Assembly: GCA_036872755.1 (NCBI GenBank)
Contig: JAVHNS010000001.1
Span: 4,216,001-4,280,000, forward strand
Length of the DNA stretch: 64,000 nucleotides
From: Orbilia blumenaviensis
Taxonomy: Eukaryota; Ascomycota; Orbiliomycetes; Orbiliales; Orbiliaceae
Direction of reading: 5' to 3'
The first letter of the stretch is position 1; the number at the start of each line of letters is the position of its first letter. Below the pieces are notes generated by a model. The model was not told where the DNA came from. It made no database searches and saw only the letters and a program-made list of their open reading frames with translations. The translations under genes and the position numbers were made by a program. This document shows positions 1-11,193 of this stretch, piece by piece.

Positions 1-954
1 GCATGGTACATTACCGTTCTTCTCCTAGCGGGTATAATGCAAACATTCGGATATCTAGCCCGTTTGTTCTCGGCAAGAGATGTGCACGATCGAGGCCTAT
101 ACATCGCTCAGTTTGTGCTTGTGGTCCTGGCGCCAGTGTTTACTGCAGCGGGTGATTACATCGTCTTGGGAAGATTATTGGAGAGGGTTTTGCCGGGTGG
201 GCCTCAAGCCAAGGCACTGGGTTTACCCGCAAGATGGATTACCTGGATTTTCGTGTCTAGTGATTTGATCAGTTTCGTAATGCAGGGTGTTGGTGCTGCG
301 TGAGTTCAAACATTCTTCTTTTTCAGATCGATGCATCGGTGCAGTCGGGGGGAGACAAACCGTCTTATCGTAAAACAGATCATCATATGGATCACTAATA
401 TGCAAACCGGGGAGTGATGCAGTATCATATCGGCGAACACAGATGGAACAAATCCTGCAGCCCAACTTCGAGGACAGGATATTATTATGGCTGGTTTAGC
501 TATCCAAATTGCCTTCTTTAGTTTCTTCACCGGTGCGACTATCCGGTTCGACACAAAGACCAGGGTGTCACATCCAAATGCGAAGTGGCGGGTCTTGGTT
601 TACTGCCTGTACCTCAGCTGCACTTGCATTCTGGTAGGTTATCCTTTGACCAATGGCAATTTATATACGACGAGGGTGCTAATGGTTCACAACTAGATTC
701 GTTCAATTTACAGAATAGTCGAGTTCGCACAAGGTTGGGATGGGTACCTCATGTCCCACGAGGTCTACTTCTACGTTCTAGAAGCCCTTCCTATGTTTCC
801 CTGCCTAGTCGCTTTCAATATCTTCCATCCGTCGAAATATTTGCCCGAGCCGAAAACAACAGACGAAGATCAGAATATTGCACTAGAGGGTCAGACGCCC
901 TACGATAGTCGGGAAGGTATCGTATCAACGTCAAACTACCAGCAGCTCTCGTAA
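1..954 (+). CDS. RTA1-like / lipid-translocating exporter family membrane protein, 5' truncated by window edge
   Basis: The exons are <1..299, 423..633 and 697..954, with in-frame codons open to base 1. Donor 1 is a perfect GTGAGT at 300, and intron 2 is 63 nt. The visible 255 residues contain several hydrophobic segments. They carry family hallmarks: an FGYLAR start, a conserved VGAA segment, then VEFAQGWDGYLMSHE before the last membrane helix. RTA1/RTM1/RSB1 family proteins are seven-helix plasma-membrane proteins linked to resistance to toxic compounds and to sphingoid-base translocation. The substrate of this member cannot be read from sequence. The N-terminal helix or helices lie outside the window. 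The C-terminal tail is polar and ends in YQQLS. Family assignment is firm; function is by family only. Confidence 0.85.
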
Positions 955-3026
955 GCTTGGTATACGTTTGAGTTTCAGGTGGGGTTCATTATATTGAGTA
1001 ATATTACGTCGTGGGTAGGTGAACCGTGGGGTTTTTTGGTATATTGAACTTTGAGTAGCACAAAAACTAGACTGTTATTTATTTGTTATCATTCCTTTAG
1101 AACCAGCCTTAATCAAGATCTTATGATATATATATAGCACAACACCTATAGACTTTCGCATTTCAGGTTGGGTCTTCTAGCCTCTGTTATGGTTTAAATT
1201 TTTGGTTGGCCAACGTTAATTGGTCGATATATTTTAGGCTTGAGGTATGAGGTCGTATCCGATCTAGAGTAGATATTACTTGCATAAGACCTCGGCAGGG
1301 CCATTCAGCCATTCCCTTTCGCCACTATATATATACTTTAAGTAGTTATGAATTTCACCATACGGCATACCAGTGCAACCGGCATGTTTGTACAACTTCT
1401 GCTAAATTTGAAATATGAAAAGAGCAGCTATATTACCACGACAATCTGTAGTGGCCGGCTTTATGGAGCAAAAAGAGAAGAATCAACGGGATGTTGCTGG
1501 ATCTGCATGTGATTGGTAAGTGATAAAATTTAAAAATAAAATATATATATGACCGCGCGTGCACGATCGATCGAATCCTCCCGCCCCCACAGGATTACAG
1601 GGTATAAATTAATTATGACCCTGGTAGATGAGCCCATCAACACGTTCAATGGGGTCTGGTGTTGTGTAATCGTATGCACTACAGAATGGGCAGAACAGAT
1701 GGATTAGTTAGGTCAGTCCCGGCGGTGTTATCTGCCGAAATTATCGAATTGTGGGTAATATCAACAAAGGAGGAGTTACTTAAAGCACTTACCTATGTAC
1801 GTAACCTTACAACAAAACTGGCCGGTCTGGATGTTAGGAAAGGCTCCGTGGCGGTAGACGTCGAGCACGTTTGAAAGTTTGTATTGCAAGACAGTCGATA
1901 GTAGCAGCCACAACCAACCTATTTAGAACCTGCTAATAATAGAAATCATAACCGCCGAAGTAGCTAGTACCATGACTTTGCCACACTTTTGGCTCTAATT
2001 TTTCTGCAAATTTTGGCTCGACCCCGACCCAACGTCGTTGCATAGACAGGTCGCGGGTACCGTGAAGGCGGTACTTGCTAGTTGAAGTTTAAACTGGTGA
2101 TCCTGAACCTTTAAGGCTGACCCGAACAAGAGCCACAGAAAATTACGTCGCCCGCGTCCTGTTCCGCCGGCTGCAAACAGAAAACTCTGGGAGGCAAGCT
2201 GTAAACGGCCCTGCCTCAGTTGATCGGCTGGGCATGCCTTGGATGAAACTACCCGGTCAGCATCTGCCTTGTCATGGCAGTTAGCATATTAGTGTCCCTT
2301 ACAACATTTGTTTGATCAAACCTGTCTGACACAGCCCCTGGAACAGCATCACCGGCGCTAGTCGCACATCCGAAGAAATGTTGGGAGCAGATGAACGGTT
2401 GTACCTGTACTAGTTCCAGACATGTCTTTCTGGAATTTTCTTAGTGGTTTCCGAGAGAAGGAGGAACTTGTCGGGTAGCTGTACTTTTCGAGTTAAATTG
2501 AAGTTCCTCATCAGAGGTTTTGTCAGACATGAAAAATGTCATCCAGCAGGGCCGTGTTCTTACAGGGCGCCGGGACTGCCTGGAAACGAAGTTTACCTTT
2601 TGGGCGGTCTAAACTGTTTTTGGGCAGCAGTCTGTCCAAAGAGGAATCTAAGAATGCCAATTTCAATTAATGCAACTAGTGGTGTGTATGGAGGGTGATG
2701 TAGACAGGGAGAAACAGCCTCTCTCTCTCTCTCACCATCCGTTCCTTCGATTGCGTCGCCCGAAGGGGGATGTTTCTCGGTCGGGTCGTGTCCCAGGTAG
2801 AGTAAACAGTTTGGAGGCCAAATCTTTATATAAGCTTTGATCGCGCCCTCCATTCCGCTATCTCCTCTACTATACTCTTCTATCTCATCCTATTGATTAC
2901 TTAAGTATCTACCTAATATCCATAGCATTGCGCATATTATATACCTATACTCTATCGAACTCCACTCCGACAAAATAAAATAATTAGCCTCGCCATCAAA
3001 TAATACTTATCTACCAATCTATCAAA
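955..3026. other. intergenic region, no gene supported
   Basis: About 2.1 kb lies between the RTA1-like gene and the surface-protein gene. It is AT-rich with short TATATA tracts near 1130, 1325 and 1542. Open frames here are short, lack introns with good consensus, and encode nothing recognisable. A CT repeat at 2720-2732 and the pyrimidine-rich, TATA-containing 2880-3020 stretch probably belong to the promoter and leader of the gene starting at 3027. Confidence 0.6.
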
Positions 3027-3723
3027 ATGCAACTCAAGAACCTCATTGTTGCTTCCCTCGCCGCTGTCGGCAGCGCTGCCGTCGTCCAGGAGCGTCAGTA
3101 CGTAGCCGATATCAATTTATTCCCTATACAATGAGACTGGGCGTTTAACTAACTATATATTCAGAATTCCGGATGAGCTCCTCAGCTTGGTTCCAAGCGA
3201 ATTCCGCGACGCGATCCCAAGTGATTTCATCAGCCAACTACCGTCTCAAGTCCAGGAAATATACAGCCAGGTCACCGGGATCATCGTCCCATTGATCACT
3301 GCTCTCCCACCGTCGCTTGTATCTGAGATCGAGAGCGTCATTGAGACTCTCCCGGAATCCGCTTATCCATCCTTCTTCTCTTCTGTTATCTCTCAGCTTC
3401 CACCAGATCTCCAATCCTCTTTCATCAACCTCCAGGCATCAATCACGAGTCAGGTTGGCGGATTGACCTCTTTGACCGACCTCCCTGCCACCCCTGCCCC
3501 AACTGGAACCAACAGCCAGGCGACAAATACTGGCGTCACCAACGCCTCCGAGACTACTGAGGGATCGCGGACCACCGAAGCCGGTACAACCCGCGCCGTC
3601 ACTACTGGTACCAATACTGAAGAACCATCCGCCACAGGAACTCCCAATGCCGGCTCGAAGACATTTGTCGGTCTAGGTGTTATGGGAGTCGCTGGTGTCT
3701 TGGGTCTTGCCATTGCCTTGTAA
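3027..3723 (+). CDS. small secreted Ser/Thr-rich protein, probable GPI-anchored cell-surface protein
   Basis: The exons are 3027..3097 and 3165..3723, giving 209 aa. The start is the first ATG after a leader ending atcaaaATG. Residues 1-18 form a clear signal peptide (MQLKNLIVASLAAVGSAA) followed by a dibasic-free pro-like VVQERQ. The intron splits codon 24, has a taactaac branch site, and its phase is consistent. The middle is built of repeated amphipathic SQLP/SEIES-type segments rich in Pro, Ser and hydrophobics. A Thr/Ser-rich linker follows (about residues 120-185), then a small-residue GSK/hydrophobic tail ending GLAIAL. That tail fits a GPI-attachment signal, or less likely a single membrane anchor. 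I do not recognise a named family. Role in the wall or surface is inferred from architecture. Confidence 0.8.
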
Positions 3724-4204
3724 GCGGGGTACAATGTGTGTCCATACACAATTCACTATATCATGAAAACCCACTTTGACGGTGGATTCTGGTGCTCTGC
3801 ATCTTCCTCAAAAGAAATTCAATTACTTAGGTATATAGGGACGGGTGGTGGTGGTGTTCTTATTTTTTATTTAACTTTTTGGCGTTTCCAAAAATTTGAT
3901 ATCCCCTTGCCTTGGTTTATTCCACTCTTTCTTTCTCTCTTTCCTTCCATTTTTTCGTTCTTTCCTTTCTTGTATTCAATACGATAGAAACTATACTCTT
4001 AATACAGATGCAAATTTTTTTGGAACAAACAGAACATACTCTTACAGTGTCCCTAGAGCTCGTGATCATGGCATGCGAACGCGCTATTTATATCACGACC
4101 AGCAAGAATTTGCGTTGAATCCGTTGTATTTCTAGAATCAAATCCTTGTGCATTTTCGACTGTTTGCCTTCCGCATTTATTTGCATTTGGGGTTTCGTTT
4201 GCAT

Positions 4205-4267
4205 GACACGGCTGTGGAGTCGAACGGCTGGCTTTTGTAAGTCAGTCACGACTGAGCTAAGCAGGTC
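4205..4267 (-). pseudogene. tRNA-like relic (possible tRNA pseudogene or SINE head)
   Basis: Read on the minus strand from 4267, the sequence has an A-box-like TTAGCTCAGTCGTGA. About 35 nt later it has a B-box-like CGTTCGACTCC, which is close to the pol III consensus GGTTCGANTCC. The ends GAC..GTC can pair, but the acceptor stem is poor. A near-palindromic anticodon-arm-like segment lies in the middle. The element is about 63 nt, roughly 10 nt shorter than a tRNA; the D arm is reduced and the T stem does not pair. It is therefore not a functional tRNA. It may be a decayed tRNA (Thr-like) or the head of a short interspersed element. Confidence 0.35.
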
Positions 4268-5189
4268 AGACTTAAAAGTCCAGCTCAGCTCCACGATCGA
4301 GAGCTGGCTGGAATCTCTTTCAAAAGGATATATTAATAGTAGCGAGCACCCTTTCGCTATGCCATGGCCTGGCCTATACCTGAATTGAATCCGAACTCGA
4401 GACATGCAGGCGTGGGGTTGCGCAATGACGACGTTCACACCATGCATGTAACATCAACCTCAGTAATTACTACCTGGTGTAGTAAAGAATTGGACTGTTA
4501 GAACACTGCTATAGCAGGCCTTCCATATTGATGGTAAGAGGGTATTTTGATTAAATTATAACTTGTATTTTTTGTCTTTGCTGTTGAGTCTTTTTTCGTT
4601 TTGTCCCCTTCCACTGATTTGGAACTGCCCACAGCCGGTCGCCGGGAATTGTAATCCTTCTCAGGCAGGCGTCCTAGATGCCCATAGGCACTCAAGTAGT
4701 TAGCTTGAGTAGCAGTAGATTAGTTGAGTCGCGGTTAAGCAGTTGAGATCCTAAGTGGTTAGTATAGTAAGGGGATATGATATAAAAGAGCACCTGCCTA
4801 GATTAGGCGCTAAGCTCTTTCCCCCATCCGTAGCTCGAATCGAATCGAATTCCGATATTTCTAGCTGTTAAGTTAAGGGTCTTGGTATTTGTCTACCTGG
4901 AACAGTCCGCTGTTATGAACGACCTTTCACACGGTCACGACCGGTCTCCTTAATGTAATCGACTCGAATCGTCATCTCCTAACCCATTACTTGCACTTGG
5001 TCCCCCCGCCTCGGCCTCGGCCTTCTCCTCCTCGACTGTTAATTAGGTAGCTGCTTCTGGCTTCTGGCTTCTTTCTGATCCTCTCCCATCCCCTTTCGAT
5101 AATATTCCTTGTATCCCTCGTATTCATTCCACCTCGGATTTCTCCCATACCACCCAAATCCTGACCCGCCACGAGTACTTGCTGAGGTA

Positions 5190-5214
5190 CCTGCTTAATA
5201 GTACGTTAAGCAGG
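5190..5214. repeat. perfect 9-bp inverted repeat upstream of start codon
   Basis: The arms CCTGCTTAA (5190-5198) and TTAAGCAGG (5206-5214) are separated by the 7-nt spacer TAGTACG. It is followed directly by an A-rich run and lies 26 bp upstream of the ATG at 5241. It could be a dyad binding site or a 5'UTR hairpin. Confidence 0.6.
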
Positions 5215-5240
5215 AAAAAAAAAAAAGGCCCGTCCCCAAC

Positions 5241-6626
5241 ATGGCATCCGACAACAACCAACGGCTGGCATCCCCGCCTCTGTCCCAGCGAATACCAATC
5301 GCTCGACTGGAGCTATCCTCCAAGAACGGCACGCCCGTAAATGACGAATTGGATGGTAAGCTATAGCTCTCTACCTTCAATGCATCCGACAATTCTCTTC
5401 TGAAACCCCCCCTATAAAACTCTTGTGTAGCCCATTAAAATACTGTTTTTTATGTTCGTCATATCATAAAAGGACCCCTCTTGAGAGATCCCCTCCTCAG
5501 GACCTGAACCAAGCTAATGCGAATGTGTTGAACAACAGCCTACTCCAAAGCCTTGCTAATCGAGTTCTCCTGGTCCGACCTCTCACCCCCACCTCCTCCA
5601 AACCGTGTCACAACCTACACTCTAGAATGGGACGAAAAGCCCATCGTCCTCCCTCTTCTCGAGGAACAGCGATGGGAATGGGACGCCCCTATCGAAGCTC
5701 CCCAGGAAATCACCTTTGATGGCACAAAACTCACAAATCTGCCCACTCCAACCGAAGACGAAGATACCGTCATGCTCATAGCCCTGATACCCGGTACCGT
5801 ACCTCATATATCAAAGGTGTACCTACGACAGAAGCGAGCGGCGATTGCTCCACCAATCGCAGCTGGGACAGAACGAGAAGAAGAGCACTCTGCACCGCTA
5901 GAAATACCGGTTAAGACGTTACCACAAACGTATCCGCTCTCCTCGGAGTTCTTAGGCGCGAATTACAGGTATATTGCCGACCTGATACTATTGGACGTGG
6001 AAAGCTCGGCGACGAAGACGCGGGGTAGCAAACGCGGTATCCTACACACCGTGTTTGCAGTCCGAAGGCTAGAGGATATCGAAGCGAAACTCAAGTCTGG
6101 AGCGATAGGACCCGGCGAGACCATTAAGCACCTAAAGGAGGAGAAGGCATGGGTAGAAGAGGAGTTTGGTATCACACTTGAAAGAATTGCACAGGCGAGA
6201 CCTGCCGGTGGGATCGTACAGGCGGAAACACCAGATCTCACGATTAAATCCGCGGTAACAGATACGCCGACGTCACCCACCGCCACAGCAAAGGAATGGA
6301 CGTCGCAGGCGACGTTGGCTTCCACAGGGCTGGGTCATCGATATGATGATCCACCAGTGCCATGGCCCACATCCCCAAATCCAAAGTACCCGGCTGGAGC
6401 ATACCAGCCGAATATCAAGGGTGCCGCACCGGTTTTGCAAATCGACGTTATCAAGGCTATTCCACCACCGGAAGGCACGCACGGGCTTGGTTTGATACCC
6501 GGATTCGAGGGATTAAATATCAAAGATGAGGGACGGGTTGTGAAGGGGGACGGTACGGAAGAGGACGACGACGACGACGATTTGTTTCAGTTGCCGATAA
6601 GTCCGAGGGCAACAAACCAGTTCTAA
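5241..6626 (+). CDS. conserved-looking hypothetical protein, acidic C-terminus
   Basis: The exons are 5241..5355 and 5539..6626, giving 400 aa. The first ATG (ccaacATGG) opens a short exon, and GTAAGC at 5356 pairs with acceptor ACAACAG ending 5538. Phase 1 joins cleanly to give DELDAYSKALLIEF. The intron is 183 nt with a gctaat branch site. The protein starts with a disordered Ser/Pro/Gln-rich segment, then a mixed globular region (about 40-220). Next come a charged helical stretch (LEDIEAKLKSG..KHLKEEKAWVEEEF), a Pro/Thr-rich linker, and a D/E run (EEDDDDDD) close to the end. No catalytic motif, signal peptide or membrane helix is visible. I do not recognise the family. The acidic tail and lack of targeting signal suggest a nuclear or cytosolic protein, as weak inference. 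Confidence 0.75.
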
Positions 6627-9276
6627 TGGTCTTTTTTCCTTTCTTCGAATCTTCTATTCTTATTATCATCGTCGTCACAAGCGGTGTCCTAAACAAACTT
6701 GAAGGGTTTACTGGGATATCCACTAAGCTACTCTATAAAGATGGGTGCCAAATGCATTGCCTGTAGCCAAGGTGCCATAGCATGGCCTGGAAGTAATGAT
6801 TTCTTCTATTATTTTCTTTATTCTTATTTTTTTGATGACACGGTAGCGGCGGCTTATGGTAATTATATGTCAAAGCGAATTGGTTTAGCGGAATTTCACA
6901 CGCATAGAAATGTATTTGGAAAGAAAAAAAGAAATTGCCATGCATGCAGCTTATATCATGGCCAACAGGATACGAGTTGAGAGTTTGTTGATTAAGCACT
7001 AGTTAATTGTGTGATGTGCTATATATAATTACAAGCTTCGTATGGTGGTTCCTTCGTAAGATTCTAGCTATCATACATCACACTATTTATCTTCTATATA
7101 TAATATTATACAAAATAACAAAGGAAATAAGTAGGTCATATGTCGAATATTGTCTAAAGCCGTGATAAAAACTGCGTGAGGTCGGCGCCTGCCCATGCAT
7201 GGTGCACTAATGTGGTCACAAATGAAAAAAATATTTTCCGTATGGAAGGAATAAAATGAAAGTGAGAGGTCCGGAAAGTGTGCCAGACTCGTGCAGGATC
7301 CGTTCCAGGCGTCCCGCAATGCGTCGCATATGTGTGAAGCATAAGCCTGTGCTTCATTTGGTTTTCTTGTCTTAAATGCTGCATGCATGTATGCAGGTAA
7401 GGTGTGTGTGATATGTCCAATCAGGTGTCGTGATGGAGGGAAATCGGGCGGACAACACTGAAAATTCCATCATTGCATCCGATGATGGATATCTTTGTCA
7501 AGATGCGAATTCGTGACTTCGTGTTATTCGTAATCTGTTCATTTATTCATTCAATTGTTGTGAGAGCTCCGTGGTTGATCGTAGACGCCACCTGCCAGGT
7601 GGGTCGTAAAGTCGATATATTTGTAGAAATCGTCATGCATCATATGATCAGTTTGATTGGTGGGTTTCATGGTATCCGTAGTCGACTCTTCAATTTGGAA
7701 CCGATTCCGAGGTAAAACTCAAGATCTTCCAGGACTACCCTTTTTCTATCTCTCCTTTTGCATTGCAAGGTATTCTCTGTCCAAAGAATTATGTTCAAAT
7801 CGTGAGTGTGAAATTTGATGAAGTCTGTGTTTTGACAGTTAGATCTCTTGTTGTTGCGTCTAACCCTACAGTTGATAGATATCAATGTAGGTCAATTATT
7901 ACTTACTTGTATATGACGTAGAAAAGCAATTGGCTTGTGAGGTCTTTAGTAGTAGTCATAAACATCATCGTCGAGGTCATGATCCGGACGAATGCCGCAC
8001 CCACAAAGTAGGCACGAGAACATAAGGCAGGCGAAAAAAGTGAGCCCCTTTGCTCGCCGACTCGATTTAGAGCTCCATGAGCGCATGCTTCGACGGCTGG
8101 TTGGCCTATAAGTTTCAGCTTCGTATTTGACCATTGTTACCCTAGATTATGATCTGGACAGATGGTAGATTGGAGGTATAGATTATATAGTATATTGGAG
8201 CGTTCGAGTACGTCTCAATGGGAGGGCTTAATTAATTGCGTGGTGGAATAGTAGATGAAGCTTGTTAAGGGAGGGTAAGGGAAGACCTAGACATCTTTTA
8301 TAACCCTCCCTTTCGATGCAGGAATGGGTCATCAGGAAGCTTAGGTAGCTAAACAGGAAAAGGCCAGAATGCTAGCCTGGCCTTGAAGCCCGAAAAAACA
8401 GGATGAGGATTCAAACATTCTGAGGGATGCAAGGCACGGTCCAGGCTACCCCGCCCTACAGGCCATCTGGTATATATCGCATGAGGAGATGTTGGGATGT
8501 ACCAATGATGTACCGGAGCGAGGTCTCGAAGGTGTGAAAGGGTAGGTTGTCAGTTGCATGGCATGAGAGAATCGATCCGCCAGTTAATTGGAACAACATG
8601 CATGTGTACATGTATGCATGACCCGGCCGGTATATCCTCAGCTGGGCATTCCAAGAAAAGTTTCTTGGAATTAGCCTCGAAGAAGAAGAAGAAGGAGTTG
8701 GTTATGACGGAACCACTCTTCTTCATCGCCCTCTTGCCTTTTACCGCCATTGACAATTCAATGCAATCTGGAATGGGCTTATGGAGGGCCGACGAGGAAT
8801 TAGCGTCAATTGAAGGTGATACAACAGCAAAGGTCCAGGGAACCCCCCCAAACTCGGAATGTGTTGCATGTGTGTTGCGTTGGCGGTGGATCGGCAGCCA
8901 ATCACAGCGCACCGATTTCGGCAGGGACAAATGACTGCTCGCCACGCAGAAGTGAAGGGCCTTTCCCAAGCCGGCTTTCGTCCTGTCTCTCATTCGGCCC
9001 CAAATTTGCAATTGCATGACTAAAGCTTCTCCAGAAGAAACCTGTTGACAGCCTCCTTCCTTCCGAAATGCAAGTCCTGTATTTTCATCCAACTGCCCTC
9101 ACACGACCAGGACGAAGCCGAAGCCGAAGCAGCTGCATACGTGGTGGACCCTTTGCTGTCGTGGCCAGCCCGCCTCACCTGCTGCAGCCATAGCTTGCAC
9201 TCCGACGGCAACCGCTGATAATACTTGACTTACTAAGTAGTAGCAGTAGTTATTCCTGGTAATCAGACCGGCTACA
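6627..9276. other. gene-poor region of 2.65 kb
   Basis: Only one small minus-strand reading frame (7946-8134) deserves mention. The remainder holds AT-rich tracts (6800-6850, 7070-7130), a GAA-rich run near 8681-8696 and several open frames without recognisable content or splice structure. The last 300 bp are presumably the promoter of NAR1. Confidence 0.5.
7946..8134 (-). CDS. possible small basic protein with one Cys-rich membrane segment and acidic tail
   Basis: This is an uninterrupted 62-codon frame with a good start context (ggtaacaATGG). The product has an ordered composition unlike a random frame. An Arg/Ser-rich N-terminal half is followed by one hydrophobic segment rich in cysteine (FFACLMFSCLLCGCG), and then an acidic, Tyr-containing tail (DHDLDDDVYDYY). 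Such an arrangement could be a small tail-type membrane protein. I do not recognise a family. The frame stands alone in a large gap, and no upstream exon is obvious. It may equally be chance. Confidence 0.3.
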   Translation of the reverse strand: MVKYEAETYRPTSRRSMRSWSSKSSRRAKGLTFFACLMFSCLLCGCGIRPDHDLDDDVYDYY

Positions 9277-11193
9277 ATGAGCGCCATCCTTAGTGCCGAC
9301 GACCTGAACGATTTTATCAGTCCTGGTGTGGCCTGCATCAAACCGGTTGAAACCCTGCCTGCTGCCCCATCCGAGTCTTCGGTATGTTTCCTCTCCTTCC
9401 AGCCCACCCTCTCCTTGGCTTGCTACGTGGTCAACCCACAATGCAATCCTTCATCACAGCGGAACCCGGACTGGGGCTTACTCTCTCTCGCCACAATTGT
9501 GCCTTTTTAGAACCCCTATGAAGTGACAACAGAGGACAAAGTCGCAGCAACTGAAGCAAAACTCCAAGCCGCTCAAATATCCCTTACAGACTGCCTAGCA
9601 TGCTCTGGCTGTGTCACATCTGCTGAAGCCGTCCTTGTCTCTCTTCAATCGCATCAGGAAGTCCTTTCCGTTCTAGACTCAGAAGGTTCGGTTGGCTCTT
9701 CCACCGGCTCCCTGCAGCATGTCGGTGCGGGTGAAGATGCAACAGTTCCGATCAAGCGGAAACGGATATTCGTTGCCTCGATTTCCCCGCAAACCAGGGC
9801 ATCTTTGGCAGCAGCAATGGGAAAATCCACAAAGGAAATCGGCCATATGATAGATCGACTGTTGCTCGAATCTATATGCTTAAATGGGAAAAGAGGATTC
9901 GACTATGTTCTCGATACCGCTCCCCTGTTATCCGTGTGCTTACACCTTGCCGCACAAGAGCTAGCGGCTTCGCTGGCAAATAGACCCAACAATTCGAGTT
10001 CCGACTCAGCTCCAAAACTACCAATACTAACCTCTGAATGTCCTGGTTTCGTTTGTTACCTGGAAAAGACCCATCCTGCAGTTCTCCCGCACCTGTCAAG
10101 GTTAAAGTCGCCTCAGGCCCTACTCGGAACCCTTCTCAAATCGTTGCTACCCAATCATATCGAGCGCGATGTTGATATATATCATGTTGCTGTTATGCCT
10201 TGCTTTGATAAAAAACTAGAGGCAAGCCGGGCTGAACTTACAGATGCAACTTGGAAAGATATCAATGGGGATATCACACCTACAAGGGACGTGGACTGTG
10301 TGATAACAACAAGGGAGCTGCTCCAGCTGGCGGTTTCTCGCGACGTGGACTTTAGCACATTGTCTCCGAAAGGCCTACCGAATAAGCAGCTGCCTCCGAT
10401 CCCTGCTCTTCAGCAGCTCCTGCTGAGCCCTCAACAGTCGAAAGATGGACAGTCTATAGGTTTACAAGTCGGCACTTCAGGTGGCTATCTTGTCAGTGTC
10501 ATGCAAGAACTGCAGTTGAAGCACACTGGCAGCAAAATAATCGAGAAAAAAGGGAGGAACTCCGATGTTGTCGAGTTCATACTGCTTGCAGCGGATGGAG
10601 AAACCGAGATATTGAAGATGGCTCGATTTTATGGATTCAGGAATATTCAGAATCTTGTCCGAAAATTAAAACCTGCAAAGTTAAGGATGCTACCTGGTGC
10701 AGCAGCGAGGAAAGCGGTTGGAAAGACTGCTCGTACACCGATGGCGAGGGCTGGCGCGTCGTCATCGTCCGGGAACGAATATTGCTATGCGGAAGTCATG
10801 GCTTGTCCAGGAGGCTGCACGAATGGTGGAGGACAACTGAAGTCGGATGATTCATTTATCGTTGAGTCTGTTGCTAAGGAGACGGCGAGTGCTGCGATTG
10901 CCCTCAGGTCTGAAGCCAAAGCATGGCTTAGTAGAGTTGACGAAGCATATTTCTCTGCAGATGAAGAAAAAGCAGAGAGCGGGGGTATGCTTTCGGGCGT
11001 CCAAAACCAGAGCTCCCAAATTGTCGGGATAGATCGCTTTCTGGAAGCGTGGGCGAATGATAGTGGAGTGCCATTAGAAAAGCTCGTGTATACCACATAT
11101 AGAGCGGTTGAAAGCAATGTCGGTAAGATAGATGGGGAGATGAGCACCCTCCAAGCTGCAGAGCTGGCACAAAAGGTTGGGGGCGGTTGGTAG
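9277..11193 (+). CDS. NAR1: cytosolic Fe-S cluster assembly factor NAR1
   Basis: The exons are 9277..9381 and 9511..11193, giving 595 aa. NAR1 is an iron-only-hydrogenase-like protein of the CIA machinery. It passes Fe-S clusters to cytosolic and nuclear apoproteins. The N-terminal [17 protein letters not shown] followed by Cys20 is typical. Cys63, Cys66 and Cys69 in the CLACSGC motif complete the N-terminal [4Fe-4S] ligand set. The second cluster motifs [11 protein letters not shown] and [11 protein letters not shown] are present. Length fits the 500-600 aa fungal range. The 129-nt intron lies after codon 35 in phase 0, as is common in fungal orthologues. All expected cysteines appear intact, so the gene should be functional and, by family, essential. 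Confidence 0.95.

Larger units (their letters stand above)
3724..5240. other. intergenic region with tRNA-like relic and promoter of the 5241 gene
   Basis: No protein gene is supported across about 1.5 kb. It contains a pyrimidine-rich stretch at 3920-3975, a tRNA-like relic on the minus strand near 4205-4267, a TATAAAAG at 4781-4788 in a plausible promoter position, and a long TC-rich block at 5000-5170. A perfect 9-bp inverted repeat at 5190-5214 lies 26 bp before the next start codon. Confidence 0.55.

Noticed and set aside
1659..1874. 71-codon plus-strand frame in the first intergenic region
   Set aside because: Short, isolated and without recognisable motif or promoter context.
4088..4447. 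119-codon minus-strand frame spanning the tRNA-like relic
   Set aside because: No recognisable product, and it overlaps non-coding-like sequence; no splice support.
8550..9092. 180-codon minus-strand open frame
   Set aside because: Composition is irregular with a poly-Phe run from a GAA repeat. It has no recognisable domain and no supporting splice or start context; treated as chance.
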